64,000 nucleotides of DNA from Flavobacterium cyclinae. Its GTDB lineage: Bacteria; Bacteroidota; Bacteroidia; Flavobacteriales; Flavobacteriaceae. The number at the start of each line of letters is the position of its first letter. Position 1 is the first letter of the stretch. The notes under the pieces were generated by a model, which was not told the DNA's origin, ran no database searches, and worked only from the letters and a program-made list of their open reading frames with translations. Position numbers and translations under genes: made by a program. The DNA is taken from assembly GCF_021172145.1 (NCBI RefSeq), contig NZ_CP089095.1:1178001-1242000 (forward strand), given 5' to 3'. Of this stretch, positions 33,572 through 43,117 are shown piece after piece.

Positions 33572-34858
33572 ATGATTCCTATATTACTTTTCGTTGCAAT
33601 TCTTGGATATTTATCAGTTATTTTAGAATCGCCTATTCGAATAAATAAAACCATAACTTCAATTTTAACAGGAACAATTTGTTGGGTTGTTATTGCACTG
33701 TTTAGTCACGATGATCATCATTTAGTTACAGAAAAATTAATGGGATATTTTGGAGAGATTTCGGGGCTTTTGATTTTTCTTTTAGGTGCCATGACTATTG
33801 TAGAATTAATAGATATTCACAAAGGATTTACCGTTATAACAAGAAGAATTAGAACCACATCGGTTTTTAAATTATTGTGGATTGTTGCTTTCGTAACCTT
33901 TATTTTATCGGCATTATTAGATAATTTAGCAACGACTATTATTATGGTTACATTATTAAGAAAGCTAATGCCTAGAGGCGAAGTTAGAATGATGTTAACA
34001 GGAATTGTAGTAATTGCAGCCAATGCTGGTGGAGCATTTAGTCCGATAGGAGATGTTACAACAACATTATTATGGATTGGTGGACAAGTGAGTTCTTTTG
34101 GAATTGTTAAAGCCTTAATCTTACCTTCAATTATGGTATTATTGGTTCCTCTTTTAATTGCTAGTATAAGAATGAAAGGTTTTGCAGTATTGAGAGCTCA
34201 AGTTTCTATGGCTCAAGTACGACAAGAAGAAAAAATGCGTGGAAGTGTAAGTGTATTTACAGCTGGAGTTATAGGTTTAGTTTTAGTACCAATTATTAAA
34301 ACAATTACAGGTTTACCACCTTTTATTGGAGTACTTATTTCTTTATCAATGGTATCATTGGTTTCAATTATTTATCATAAAAATAAACCACAAGAAGAAA
34401 AAGATAAATTTTCTGTAGCTTATGCTTTAACTAAAGTAGATATTAGCTCAATTTTTTATTTTATGGGAATATTGTTAATGGTTTTTGCATTGCAAGAAGT
34501 TGGAATTTTAAAAGAAATGGCAAACTTTTTAATTGAAAATTTACCTAATAAAGATTCTATGATTGTTTCAATAGGATTTTTATCATCAATAGTGGATAAT
34601 GGCAGTTTGGTGGCGGCAACTCAAGGTATGTTTTCTTTAACAGATTATCCTACAGATCATACCTTGTGGGAATTCATTGCTTTATGTGCAGGAACTGGAG
34701 GAAGTATGTTAGTCATAGGATCTGCTGCTGGTATTGCAGTAATGGAGAAAGAAAAAATAACTTTTATGTGGTATTTGAAGAAGATTACACCATTAGCAGT
34801 TGCAGGTTATATAGCAGGAATTGTAACGTATTTGATACAAACGTTACTAATTCATTAA
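33572..34858 (+). CDS. nhaD: Na+/H+ antiporter NhaD
   Basis: A 428-residue membrane protein with about twelve helices, of the ion-transporter superfamily. SALLDNLATTIIMVTLLRKL, NAGGAFSPIGDVTTTLLWIGG and SSIVDNGSLVAATQGMF are NhaD signatures with the Asp residues used for cation exchange. It has a short His-rich loop (HDDHHL) after the first helices. It is the second sodium antiporter in the window (see nhaC). The next gene starts 11 bases downstream and is probably co-transcribed. Confidence 0.94.
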   Translation: MIPILLFVAILGYLSVILESPIRINKTITSILTGTICWVVIALFSHDDHHLVTEKLMGYFGEISGLLIFLLGAMTIVELIDIHKGFTVITRRIRTTSVFKLLWIVAFVTFILSALLDNLATTIIMVTLLRKLMPRGEVRMMLTGIVVIAANAGGAFSPIGDVTTTLLWIGGQVSSFGIVKALILPSIMVLLVPLLIASIRMKGFAVLRAQVSMAQVRQEEKMRGSVSVFTAGVIGLVLVPIIKTITGLPPFIGVLISLSMVSLVSIIYHKNKPQEEKDKFSVAYALTKVDISSIFYFMGILLMVFALQEVGILKEMANFLIENLPNKDSMIVSIGFLSSIVDNGSLVAATQGMFSLTDYPTDHTLWEFIALCAGTGGSMLVIGSAAGIAVMEKEKITFMWYLKKITPLAVAGYIAGIVTYLIQTLLIH

Positions 34859-34869
34859 AATTCTCTTTT

Positions 34870-35304
34870 ATGAAATCAATTATATTTTTTATTGTATTTA
34901 GTTTTTCTGGGGTATTAATAGCTCAAGAAACTTCGCCAAAGCAAGTTGTTGATGATTTTTTTAATGCATTTCATGCCAAAGATACGCTGAGTTTAAAGCA
35001 GATTTGTCATTCTGATATTAAGATGCGAACCATTGCAAATACAAAAGATGGAAATAAATTAGTTGAGGAGGATTTTAACGAATTCTTAAAATCAATTGCA
35101 TCAATACCTTCATCAATGATTTTTTTTGAAAAATTAATAGATTATAAAGTAGAAATTGATGGAAATCTTGCCCATGTTTGGACACCTTATGAGTTTTATG
35201 TAAATGATAAATTAAGCCATATAGGAGCCAATGCATTTACCTTGTATAATGATAATGGAAAATGGTTAATTATTCATTTGATTGATACGAGAAGAAAGAA
35301 ATAA
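34870..35304 (+). CDS. Secreted NTF2-like (SnoaL/DUF4440-type) protein
   Basis: A 144-residue exported protein with a signal peptide (MKSIIFFIVFSFSGVLIAQ). SPKQVVDDFFNAFHAKDTLS and WTPYEFYVNDKLSHIGANAF are typical of the NTF2-like cone fold, whose members are enzymes or binding proteins; the ligand is unknown. It follows nhaD by 11 bases. The ATG at 34870 begins the signal peptide, so the longer frame that overlaps nhaD is rejected. Its last 13 codons overlap the 3' end of the convergent DUF2809 gene by 39 bases. Confidence 0.88.
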   Translation: MKSIIFFIVFSFSGVLIAQETSPKQVVDDFFNAFHAKDTLSLKQICHSDIKMRTIANTKDGNKLVEEDFNEFLKSIASIPSSMIFFEKLIDYKVEIDGNLAHVWTPYEFYVNDKLSHIGANAFTLYNDNGKWLIIHLIDTRRKK

Positions 35305-35649
35305 ATCAATATAATACGCAATTAATGCGCCAATAAGATAACAAAGTAAATCGGTCCAAAGGAATCCTTGTCCTAAAATATAGCGTCCTAAAGTGGTTTT
35401 ACGAATGGTAATTAACCAATCCATTTGTACTAATTGAAAAAATTCGATTCCAAAACAAAAAAGTAGAGCCAATAGGAGTGAAGTTGATTTATTATAATTA
35501 GTAAATAGAAATCTACAACCAAAATAGATTAAAATTGCATACAGCATATCACCAATAAATAAGGGTATGCCTGAAATTTTTCTTGAAAGTATGCCAAGAA
35601 TCAAAACGACTACAAGAGAAAGAAAATAATTCAGCTGTACTTTTTTCAT
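35266..35649 (-). CDS. DUF2809 membrane protein
   Basis: A 127-residue membrane protein with four predicted helices. GDMLYAILIYFGCRFLF, CFGIEFFQLVQMDWL and GFLWTDLLCYLIGALIAYY match DUF2809 (VanZ-like topology); the role is unknown. The start ATG overlaps the sdaA stop codon by one base (TAATG), so the two are coupled. A TTG two codons earlier is possible but unnecessary. The 3' end overlaps the convergent NTF2-like gene by 39 bases. Confidence 0.88.
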   Translation of the reverse strand: MKKVQLNYFLSLVVVLILGILSRKISGIPLFIGDMLYAILIYFGCRFLFTNYNKSTSLLLALLFCFGIEFFQLVQMDWLITIRKTTLGRYILGQGFLWTDLLCYLIGALIAYYIDLFLSSRINQMNN

Positions 35650-37064
35650 TAACAATCCGCTAATCCAACCGCAACTGCTAAACCACCTTCTGAAGTTTCT
35701 TTATATTTCGTATTCATATCTTTTGCTGTTTCCCACATGGTATTAATAACTTTATCTAAAGGTACTTTTGCATGTAATGCATCTGTTTCAAGGGCTAATT
35801 CGGCTGCGTTGATGGCTTTTATTGCACCCATTGTATTTCTTTCAATACATGGAACTTGAACTAAACCTCCAATCGGGTCACAAGTCAATCCTAAGTGATG
35901 TTCCATAGCAATTTCCGCCGCCATAGTAACTTGGGCAGGAGTTCCACCCATTAATTCACACAAAGCAGCTGCTGCCATAGCACTCGAAACACCAATTTCT
36001 GCCTGACAACCACCCATTGCTGCTGAAATAGTAGCTCCTTTTTTGAAAATGGAACCAATTTCACCTGCAACCATCAAAAATTGTTTGATTTCTTTTTCAC
36101 CAGCATCATGGTTTTCAATCACTAAATAGTACATTAAAACCGCTGGAATAACTCCAGCACTTCCATTCGTTGGAGCTGTTACTACACGGCCTAAAGAAGC
36201 ATTAACTTCATTTACGGCTAAGGCAAAACAACTTACCCATTTTAATATCTGGCGAAATTTAACTTCGGTTTGTCTTATGATTTGTAACCAAGAGTACGGA
36301 TCTTCATAGGGTAAAACGCCAATCAAATTTTTATGCATTTCATAAGCTCTTCTCTTAACGTTTAATCCGCCAGGAAGAATTCCCTCTGAATGACAACCTA
36401 TGTACATGCATTCTAACATTGTATCCCAAATGCGAAGCAATTCGTTGTGAATTTCTTCTTCGCTACTCATGGTTTTCTCGTTTTCGTAAACGATTTCCGA
36501 AATCTTCTTGTTTTCAGCAGTACAATAAGTTAAAAGTTCATCTGCCTTTTCAACAGGAAATGGGAAAGAATGCAAGATTTCTTCTTTATGATGGTCTTCT
36601 TTTTCTTTCACAACAAATCCGCCACCAATTGAGTAATAGGTTTCTGAAAAAGTCTCAGTATCGGTTTTAGCGGTAAATGTTAGTCCGTTGGCATGAAAAG
36701 GTAAAAAGTTTCTATTGAAAACAATATCTGTTTCAAAACAAAACGGAATAATAATTTCATTTCCTAAGAAAATTTCTTTCTTGTTTTTAATAGCCGAAAT
36801 AATCACATCAATACTTTCCACTGGAATGTATTCTGGGTCAGCACCACTTAAACCTAACATTACGGCCAAATCGGTAGCGTGCCCTTTACCTGTTAATGAA
36901 AGTGATCCATACAAATCTACTTTAACAGTAATTACAGTATCAATAAGATTACGATTGCGTAATTCTTTTAAAAATTGTTCAGCAGCTCGCCAAGGTCCAA
37001 GAGTGTGTGAACTCGAAGGTCCAACACCAATCTTCAACATATCAAAAACAGAAATACATTCCAT
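35649..37064 (-). CDS. sdaA: L-serine ammonia-lyase (iron-sulfur, single chain)
   Basis: A 471-residue enzyme with fused beta and alpha domains. [20 protein letters not shown] opens the beta domain. The alpha domain has [19 protein letters not shown], the Cys residues around SFALAVNE and [16 protein letters not shown], and [18 protein letters not shown] near the C-terminus. These provide the Cys ligands for the 4Fe-4S cluster. It deaminates serine to pyruvate. Length and fusion are as usual for SdaA. It is followed by the coupled DUF2809 gene. Confidence 0.96.
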   Translation of the reverse strand: MECISVFDMLKIGVGPSSSHTLGPWRAAEQFLKELRNRNLIDTVITVKVDLYGSLSLTGKGHATDLAVMLGLSGADPEYIPVESIDVIISAIKNKKEIFLGNEIIIPFCFETDIVFNRNFLPFHANGLTFTAKTDTETFSETYYSIGGGFVVKEKEDHHKEEILHSFPFPVEKADELLTYCTAENKKISEIVYENEKTMSSEEEIHNELLRIWDTMLECMYIGCHSEGILPGGLNVKRRAYEMHKNLIGVLPYEDPYSWLQIIRQTEVKFRQILKWVSCFALAVNEVNASLGRVVTAPTNGSAGVIPAVLMYYLVIENHDAGEKEIKQFLMVAGEIGSIFKKGATISAAMGGCQAEIGVSSAMAAAALCELMGGTPAQVTMAAEIAMEHHLGLTCDPIGGLVQVPCIERNTMGAIKAINAAELALETDALHAKVPLDKVINTMWETAKDMNTKYKETSEGGLAVAVGLADC

Positions 37065-37115
37065 ATGTAAAAAATAATGACAAATATATCTAAAAATTGA
37101 ATGCTAATACAATAC

Positions 37116-38438
37116 TTATTTTGCAATATGAATATCTTTTATCATGTAGTATTTCTTGGTTTCTTCTAGCGACCAATCTTCGTTACTTCTATATTCTCTA
37201 AACTGATACAAAATGGGAATGTTTTTCGAATGAATTAATGCTATTGTAATGGATTTGTTTTTAGCGTTTTTTAAATTAATTTCTCTCTTTTCAATTTGAT
37301 TTTTTAAACCAATTCCTTCTACTAGATTGTAGCTGTAAAATAAAACAAGACAACAGTAAAAACCAAAAAACAATTTAAATTGATTCTGAATCAGCGAAAA
37401 CATTTTTTCAGTTTCAAGCGGTATAATTTTCAATATTACATGAATGAAAATAAAAAACAGGAAATAAATTGACGTTCTTTCAGAAGCTAAACTAGGTAGT
37501 ACAATAAATGGAACAATGGAAATAACAGCAATTAATAGAAACTGATAGTTTGTAAAATAATATTTAATAGCTTTTGAATTTTTAAAAAAATGAAATTGGA
37601 TTTTTTTATTAAAAGCAAAATATAAAAAAAGCATACTGAAGATTAGGAAAATAGAATATTTGGTGTATAAAAAACTGAACTTTACAATATATTTTAATAG
37701 TTTGATAAAACTAAAATTAGTTAATAAGTTATCGTTTATTTCGCCCAACCTTATGCCGTTTCCAGGTGCAAAGTTTATTATCGAAAATCCGCAAATCATT
37801 ATTGTTAATAAAAACAGATTGAGTTTTAAATTGTTTTTTGAATCAAATACAATCTTTATAATAATATATACCATTAACGGAAGTAATAAATTTTGTGTGC
37901 TTGTACTTAATAATAGGGTTAAAATAACGACTGATAAATAATAAAAAAAATTACCATTTCTTTTGTTGTTAAAATAAAGCCATAAACTTCCTATAAATAA
38001 ATTAAAAGTATAAACTCCTCCGGTGGCCCAATGAACCGTTTGAGAAAAATGAGAGCTTGAAACAAAACAAAAGAGAATAATAATAAATGTTCTAAAAAAA
38101 ATCCGATTTGAAATTTTAGTTTTAAAATTAAGACTCAATTCCTTCTCAATGAATAATGAAATAAAATATCCACTTAATAGAAATAACAAAGACCAAATTA
38201 ATGTAACAATTTGAACTGGAAGATATTTTAGAAAAAAACCTTGTAAAAAAGCGCCTATTGTTAAGTATCTACCATCCCAGTTATAATAACCATTTAGACA
38301 TCTTTTATAAAGACCAAGATTTTCTACTTCGTTTAATATGGCATAATCATCTGCCCAATAAAAAGTGTTTAAATTTAATGATAGTATTATAAGTAAGATT
38401 ATTACAGCAATACTATTTAAAATCGTTAGTTGTTTCAA
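37116..38438 (-). CDS. DUF6056-like polytopic membrane protein
   Basis: A 440-residue inner-membrane protein with about ten to eleven helices. The first periplasmic loop contains FYWADDYAIL and WDGRYLTIGAFLQGFFL, then SQTVHWATGGVYTFNL and INFAPGNGIRLGE. This order resembles GT-C glycosyltransferase-like membrane proteins, and I recall it as DUF6056. The acidic pair in WADDY would be the candidate catalytic site. The substrate is unknown. It is a single gene in a very AT-rich stretch (more so than its neighbours), which may indicate lower expression or later acquisition. Confidence 0.8.
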   Translation of the reverse strand: MKQLTILNSIAVIILLIILSLNLNTFYWADDYAILNEVENLGLYKRCLNGYYNWDGRYLTIGAFLQGFFLKYLPVQIVTLIWSLLFLLSGYFISLFIEKELSLNFKTKISNRIFFRTFIIILFCFVSSSHFSQTVHWATGGVYTFNLFIGSLWLYFNNKRNGNFFYYLSVVILTLLLSTSTQNLLLPLMVYIIIKIVFDSKNNLKLNLFLLTIMICGFSIINFAPGNGIRLGEINDNLLTNFSFIKLLKYIVKFSFLYTKYSIFLIFSMLFLYFAFNKKIQFHFFKNSKAIKYYFTNYQFLLIAVISIVPFIVLPSLASERTSIYFLFFIFIHVILKIIPLETEKMFSLIQNQFKLFFGFYCCLVLFYSYNLVEGIGLKNQIEKREINLKNAKNKSITIALIHSKNIPILYQFREYRSNEDWSLEETKKYYMIKDIHIAK

Positions 38439-38622
38439 ATCTTTATAAATTGATTATTGAATTCATTTAAAACCAAAATGATTTTTTGATTCAAATGTAA
38501 AATTAATGATATTATTTATTTCCACTTAACAATAAAAGAAGAAATATAACTGACATGTATAATCGAATCACCTTAAAAATCATTTTTTCAAGATAGTATT
38601 GAATAAATCAAATTAAAATTGG

Positions 38623-38704
38623 TGACAGTTTGTCAGTTTGTTTTGTCTGACAAAAGCCTATTTCTGTCAATTTTTATTATTTTTTGATGTGGCACAATCA
38701 TTGA
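38623..38704 (+). promoter_or_regulatory. dnaK control region: sigma-54-like promoter with upstream TGACA/TGTCA dyads
   Basis: TGGCAC (38690-38695), five bases, then TTGA (38701-38704) fits the -24/-12 promoter of sigma-54, with TTGA for TTGC. TGACAGTTTGTCA (38623-38635), TGTCTGACA (38644-38652) and CTGTCA (38664-38669) lie upstream, where an activator would bind. No good TAnnTTTG box is seen. The remaining upstream gap (38440-38620) shows nothing else. It is seen in sequence; regulation by RpoN is inferred. Confidence 0.6.
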
Positions 38705-38755
38705 AATAGTATTTCCGAGTTTAAAATTGAAATTTAAAATTTAACAAGTATAAAA

Positions 38756-40642
38756 ATGAGCAAAATTATTGGAATCGACTTAGGAACAACCAACTCATGT
38801 GTGGCTGTTATGGAAGGTGGAGAACCTGTTGTAATTGCTAATGCAGAAGGTAAAAGAACAACACCATCTGTAATTGCTTTTGTAGAAGGTGGAGAAATTA
38901 AAGTTGGAGATCCGGCAAAAAGACAAGCAGTAACTAACCCTACAAAAACGATTGCTTCTGTAAAACGTTTCATGGGTAATAAGTATTCTGAAAGTGCAAA
39001 AGAAGCTTCAACGGTAGCTTATAAAGTGGTAAAAGGAGACAACGATACACCTCGTGTTGATATCGATGGCCGTTTATACACACCACAAGAATTGTCTGCA
39101 ATGACACTTCAAAAAATGAAAAAAACAGCCGAAGATTATTTAGGTCATTCAGTTTCTGAAGCAGTAATTACTGTTCCAGCTTACTTTAACGATGCACAAC
39201 GTCAGGCTACTAAAGAAGCAGGTGAAATTGCAGGCTTAAAAGTAATGCGTATCATCAATGAGCCTACAGCAGCAGCTTTAGCTTATGGATTAGACAAACA
39301 AGGAAAAGACCAAAAAATCGCAGTTTACGATTTAGGTGGAGGTACTTTTGATATTTCTATCTTAGAATTAGGAGACGGAGTTTTCGAAGTATTATCTACA
39401 AACGGAGATACTCACTTAGGAGGAGATGATTTTGACCAAGTAATTATCGATTGGTTAGCAAACGAATTCAATGCTGCAGAAGGTGTTGATTTACGTAAAG
39501 ATCCAATGGCATTACAGCGTTTAAAAGAAGCAGCTGAGAAAGCTAAAATTGAATTATCTGCTTCTACTCAAACAGAAATCAACTTACCATACGTAACAGC
39601 TACAGCTTCTGGACCAAAACACTTAGTACAAACTTTAACAAGAGCTAAATTTGAGCAATTAGCAGAATCTTTAGTAAAACGTTCTATGGAACCAGTTGCT
39701 AAAGCATTAAAAGATGCTGGTTTATCAGTTTCAGATATTGATGAGGTAATCTTAGTTGGAGGTTCAACACGTATCCCAGTTATTCAAGAACAAGTTGAGA
39801 AATTCTTCGGTAAAAAACCATCAAAAGGAGTTAATCCAGATGAGGTTGTAGCAATTGGAGCTGCTATTCAAGGTGGAGTTTTAACTGGAGATGTTAAAGA
39901 TGTATTGTTATTAGATGTTACGCCACTTTCATTAGGTATTGAAACTATGGGAAGTGTAATGACAAAATTAATTGAAGCAAATACAACTATCCCAACAAGA
40001 AAATCACAAGTTTTCTCTACAGCAGCAGATAACCAACCATCGGTAGAAATCCACGTTTTACAAGGAGAAAGACCAATGGCAAATGATAACAAAACAATTG
40101 GTCGTTTCCACTTAGATGGTATTCCGCCAGCACCAAGAGGAGTTCCTCAAATTGAAGTAACTTTTGATATTGATGCGAATGGTATCATTAAAGTTTCGGC
40201 TACTGATAAAGGAACTGGAAAATCACACGATATTCGTATAGAGGCTTCTTCAGGATTAACTCCAGAAGAAATTGAAAAAATGAAAAAAGATGCTGAAATG
40301 AATGCTGAAGCAGATCGTTTAGCAAAAGAAAAAGCGGATAAATTAAACGAAGCTGATTCAATGATTTTCCAAACAGAGAAGCAATTAGGTGAGTTTGGAG
40401 ATAAATTATCAGAAGCAAATAAAGGGGCTATCGAAAGTGCTTTAAATGAATTAAAAGCGGCTTACGAAACTAAAGATGTTGCAACAATTACTCCAGCTTT
40501 AGATAAAATCAACGAAGCATGGAAAAATGCATCAGAAGAAATGTACAAAGCACAAGCTGAAGGTGGAGCCGCTCAAGCAGAACCACAAGCAAATGCTTCA
40601 GGAGATCAAACTCAAGATGTAGATTTCGAAGAAGTGAAGTAA
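38756..40642 (+). CDS. dnaK: Molecular chaperone DnaK (Hsp70)
   Basis: A 628-residue Hsp70. The nucleotide-binding domain (1-380) has [55 protein letters not shown] and [13 protein letters not shown]. The linker is [13 protein letters not shown], followed by the peptide-binding domain with its helical lid. The tail is Ala/Gln-rich and ends [10 protein letters not shown], as in most bacterial DnaK. It folds and refolds proteins with DnaJ and GrpE, whose genes are not in the window. A sigma-54-like promoter and an intrinsic terminator make it monocistronic. Confidence 0.98.
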   Translation: MSKIIGIDLGTTNSCVAVMEGGEPVVIANAEGKRTTPSVIAFVEGGEIKVGDPAKRQAVTNPTKTIASVKRFMGNKYSESAKEASTVAYKVVKGDNDTPRVDIDGRLYTPQELSAMTLQKMKKTAEDYLGHSVSEAVITVPAYFNDAQRQATKEAGEIAGLKVMRIINEPTAAALAYGLDKQGKDQKIAVYDLGGGTFDISILELGDGVFEVLSTNGDTHLGGDDFDQVIIDWLANEFNAAEGVDLRKDPMALQRLKEAAEKAKIELSASTQTEINLPYVTATASGPKHLVQTLTRAKFEQLAESLVKRSMEPVAKALKDAGLSVSDIDEVILVGGSTRIPVIQEQVEKFFGKKPSKGVNPDEVVAIGAAIQGGVLTGDVKDVLLLDVTPLSLGIETMGSVMTKLIEANTTIPTRKSQVFSTAADNQPSVEIHVLQGERPMANDNKTIGRFHLDGIPPAPRGVPQIEVTFDIDANGIIKVSATDKGTGKSHDIRIEASSGLTPEEIEKMKKDAEMNAEADRLAKEKADKLNEADSMIFQTEKQLGEFGDKLSEANKGAIESALNELKAAYETKDVATITPALDKINEAWKNASEEMYKAQAEGGAAQAEPQANASGDQTQDVDFEEVK

Positions 40643-40663
40643 TTTACGATTTATTAATAAATT

Positions 40664-40699
40664 TAAAAACCGAGTCAGAAATGATTCGGTTTTTTTTTG
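40664..40699 (+). terminator. dnaK terminator (first copy of a 32-bp direct repeat)
   Basis: AAAACCGAGTCA and TGATTCGGTTTT pair with one wobble and are followed by nine T. Bases 40664-40695 are identical to 42355-42386, after the next gene. Confidence 0.93.
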
Positions 40700-40728
40700 T
40701 TCTTTTGTAAGAAATTAATCTATAAGAA

Positions 40729-42348
40729 ATGACTAAAAAAATTACTTTTCTATTTTTGTTTATTATAACATTTTCTTTTTCTCAGTCACCAAATTGTAAT
40801 AATGCAACTTATGTTTGTGGATTAGAGTCTTCTTATCTGTCTGTAACAAATATGCCTTCAATAGGTCAAATAGGATGTTTAGGTGGTACTCAAAACCCAA
40901 GTTGGTTTGTTTTCAAGGTAGGATCATCTGGTGATTTAGTTTTTTCCTTAAGTCAAGGTAATAATATTCCTGATTATAATAATTTGGATGTTGATTATAT
41001 TTGTTGGGGGCCCTTCACATCAATACCAAATTGTGATACAAGTTTGTATGGTTATAATAGTAATACTACTATTCCAAATAATATTTTTAGTTGTAGTTAT
41101 AGTGCAACAGCAACTGAAACACTTACTATTCCAAATGCATTTGAAAATGAATATTACATTATATTAACTACAAATTTTAGCAATCAAAGTGGTTTTTTAA
41201 AAATCAAACAGACAAATTCTAATGATGTTGGAGCTGGAAATATAAATTGTACTTTAATATGTAATGTAAGTTTGGGCCCTGATAGAACTTTTTGTGGTAG
41301 TTCAAATAATAATTCTGTTTTAACAGCAAGCTTTGACATAAATTCTGGAATTAATACTAATAATGCAACATATGAATGGTATTTAAATGGTGTTTTACAG
41401 CCACAATTAACAACACAAACAGTAACTGTAAGCCAATCTGGGATTTGGAAAGTTGTTGTTAATGGAACGGATTGTATTACTATACTTCAAGATGAAGTGT
41501 CTGTAATTTTTGATTCAAATGAAATTAATTCAAATCCAATGACTTTAAATGGTCAACCAGGAGATTGTTTTCCAACATTTGACTTAACTCAAAATGAACC
41601 TATTATACTTAATGGTATGAACCAAAATTATTTTAATATTTCATACTATGATGAAAATTATAATTTAATTTCAAATCCAGAATCATTTAGTATTAATGAA
41701 AATACAACTGTTTTTGTTTATTTTGATAATATTAATTCAGGTTGTTCCTATGACACTTTTTTATTTTTGGATATTGATTGTCCTGCTTCAGAGATTATTA
41801 TTGTTTCACATCCAAGTAATCAATCTTTCAACGTTGGAGAAAGTAGAACTTTTACCACTAATACATTAAATACAAATAGTTATTTATGGCAAAGAAGTAC
41901 AAATGGTGGTGCAAGTTGGATTAATTTAGTTGATGGAGGTGTATCACCAATAATTAGTGGGGTAAATTCAAATACATTAATTTTAGATAATTTGCCTTCG
42001 GCATATGATGGAAGTTTATTAAGAGTTCAAATGACAAGTGCTACTGATATAAAATATTCTGAAAATGCTTTATTATCAATTGCTTTATCTAATTCTGATT
42101 TCGAAACATTTGATTATGTTATTTATCCAAATCCAATAGTTAATCAATTTACAATTCAATTAGAACAAGAGATATTGAATAAAAAACCTAAATATACTTT
42201 ATTAGACATAAATGGAAGAAAAATTTTAGAAGGTAACATAGTAGAAGATGTTTCCAAGATTTCTTTAGAATCTTTACAATCTGGAATTTATTTGATCCAA
42301 ATAACGACAAATGATTCTAAAAGTATAAAGAAAATAATTAAAAATTAA
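40729..42348 (+). CDS. Secreted T9SS sorting-domain protein of unknown function
   Basis: A 539-residue exported protein. A signal peptide (MTKKITFLFLFIITFSFSQ) precedes a Cys-containing N-terminal region with WFVFKVGSSGDLVFSLSQGN. Immunoglobulin-like segments follow (for example NATYEWYLNGVLQPQ, and SYLWQRSTNGGASWINL). The last 75 residues are a type A T9SS sorting domain (YPNPIVNQFTIQL...GIYLIQITTNDSKSIKKIIKN). It is probably a surface or secreted adhesion-type protein. The gene lies between two identical terminators and is richer in A/T than dnaK before it, which suggests it came in as a unit. Confidence 0.9.
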   Translation: MTKKITFLFLFIITFSFSQSPNCNNATYVCGLESSYLSVTNMPSIGQIGCLGGTQNPSWFVFKVGSSGDLVFSLSQGNNIPDYNNLDVDYICWGPFTSIPNCDTSLYGYNSNTTIPNNIFSCSYSATATETLTIPNAFENEYYIILTTNFSNQSGFLKIKQTNSNDVGAGNINCTLICNVSLGPDRTFCGSSNNNSVLTASFDINSGINTNNATYEWYLNGVLQPQLTTQTVTVSQSGIWKVVVNGTDCITILQDEVSVIFDSNEINSNPMTLNGQPGDCFPTFDLTQNEPIILNGMNQNYFNISYYDENYNLISNPESFSINENTTVFVYFDNINSGCSYDTFLFLDIDCPASEIIIVSHPSNQSFNVGESRTFTTNTLNTNSYLWQRSTNGGASWINLVDGGVSPIISGVNSNTLILDNLPSAYDGSLLRVQMTSATDIKYSENALLSIALSNSDFETFDYVIYPNPIVNQFTIQLEQEILNKKPKYTLLDINGRKILEGNIVEDVSKISLESLQSGIYLIQITTNDSKSIKKIIKN

Positions 42349-42354
42349 TTTCTC

Positions 42355-42386
42355 TAAAAACCGAGTCAGAAATGATTCGGTTTTTT
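42355..42386 (+). terminator. Terminator of the T9SS gene (second copy of the 32-bp direct repeat)
   Basis: Same 32 bases as after dnaK, with a shorter T run. It starts seven bases after the stop codon. Confidence 0.92.
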
Positions 42387-42449
42387 GTTTTAAAATGAAA
42401 GGTATCTATTTTTTTGTATATTAGGAACTTAATTCAAAACCCTACTATC

Positions 42450-43061
42450 ATGAAAAAATTAACTTTCTTTCTTTTATTATTAATAACATCTTTTGGATTT
42501 GCTCAAAAAAGCAAAGCAAAAGTTGCCCCAAAAAATGTTGTTCTAGCCACAGTTGACAATATTTCGGCCGAATTTATTTCTGAAAAAACTGGAAAAAGAG
42601 TAGTTTTATTTGTTAAAAAAGAAGGTAAGATTACCGATACATTAGAAGTAAAAAAAACAGATTTTAAACCTACAAATTTCACTTTAAAAAGTTTTACTGC
42701 TCAAGGAAAGAAGTTCTATCATGTAAATTGGAAAGAAGAAATTAAAGTGGATACCAAAATAAAAAAAGAAAATGGCAATCTTACTGAAGATCAAATTTGG
42801 GATATTGAAACCAAGACCTTATTATTGGGAAATACTCATAAATCATCTCATATTAAAGAAACAGTTTATTTAGATAAAAATAAAACGGCATCGCATGAAG
42901 TAGAAAAAAATAGAAGTGAAGGTTTTGAATTTACTCTTAATTCTGATGGAAGTTTTAATCTAAAAACCAAAACACAAAATAGCCAATATATTTACAATGT
43001 CATGGCTAACAAATATGAAATTAAAGGGACGCCAAAGACTAATACAAAAAAGAAAAAATAA
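42450..43061 (+). CDS. Secreted protein of unknown function
   Basis: A 203-residue lysine-rich exported protein with signal peptide MKKLTFFLLLLITSFGFAQ. ATG at 42450 begins that peptide, so the longer frame is rejected. The mature part alternates short strands (VVLATVDNISAEFI, GKRVVLFVKKEGKI) with Lys/Asn-rich turns and ends in a KKKK tail. I recognise no family. It is transcribed alone between two terminators and converges on the metalloprotease gene. Confidence 0.8.
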   Translation: MKKLTFFLLLLITSFGFAQKSKAKVAPKNVVLATVDNISAEFISEKTGKRVVLFVKKEGKITDTLEVKKTDFKPTNFTLKSFTAQGKKFYHVNWKEEIKVDTKIKKENGNLTEDQIWDIETKTLLLGNTHKSSHIKETVYLDKNKTASHEVEKNRSEGFEFTLNSDGSFNLKTKTQNSQYIYNVMANKYEIKGTPKTNTKKKK

Positions 43062-43068
43062 AGTATAA

Positions 43069-43102
43069 AAAAGGGGAGAGTTATAAAACTTTCCCCTTTT
43101 TT
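43069..43102. terminator. Bidirectional terminator
   Basis: AAAAGGGGAGAGTT and AACTTTCCCCTTTT pair with one wobble around ATAA. It serves the secreted protein on the plus strand and the metalloprotease on the minus strand. Confidence 0.92.
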
Positions 43103-43117
43103 AATTAATATCAAAAT

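Noticed and set aside
34666..34869. Upstream extension of the NTF2-like ORF
   Set aside because: It overlaps nhaD in another frame; the signal peptide starts at 34870.
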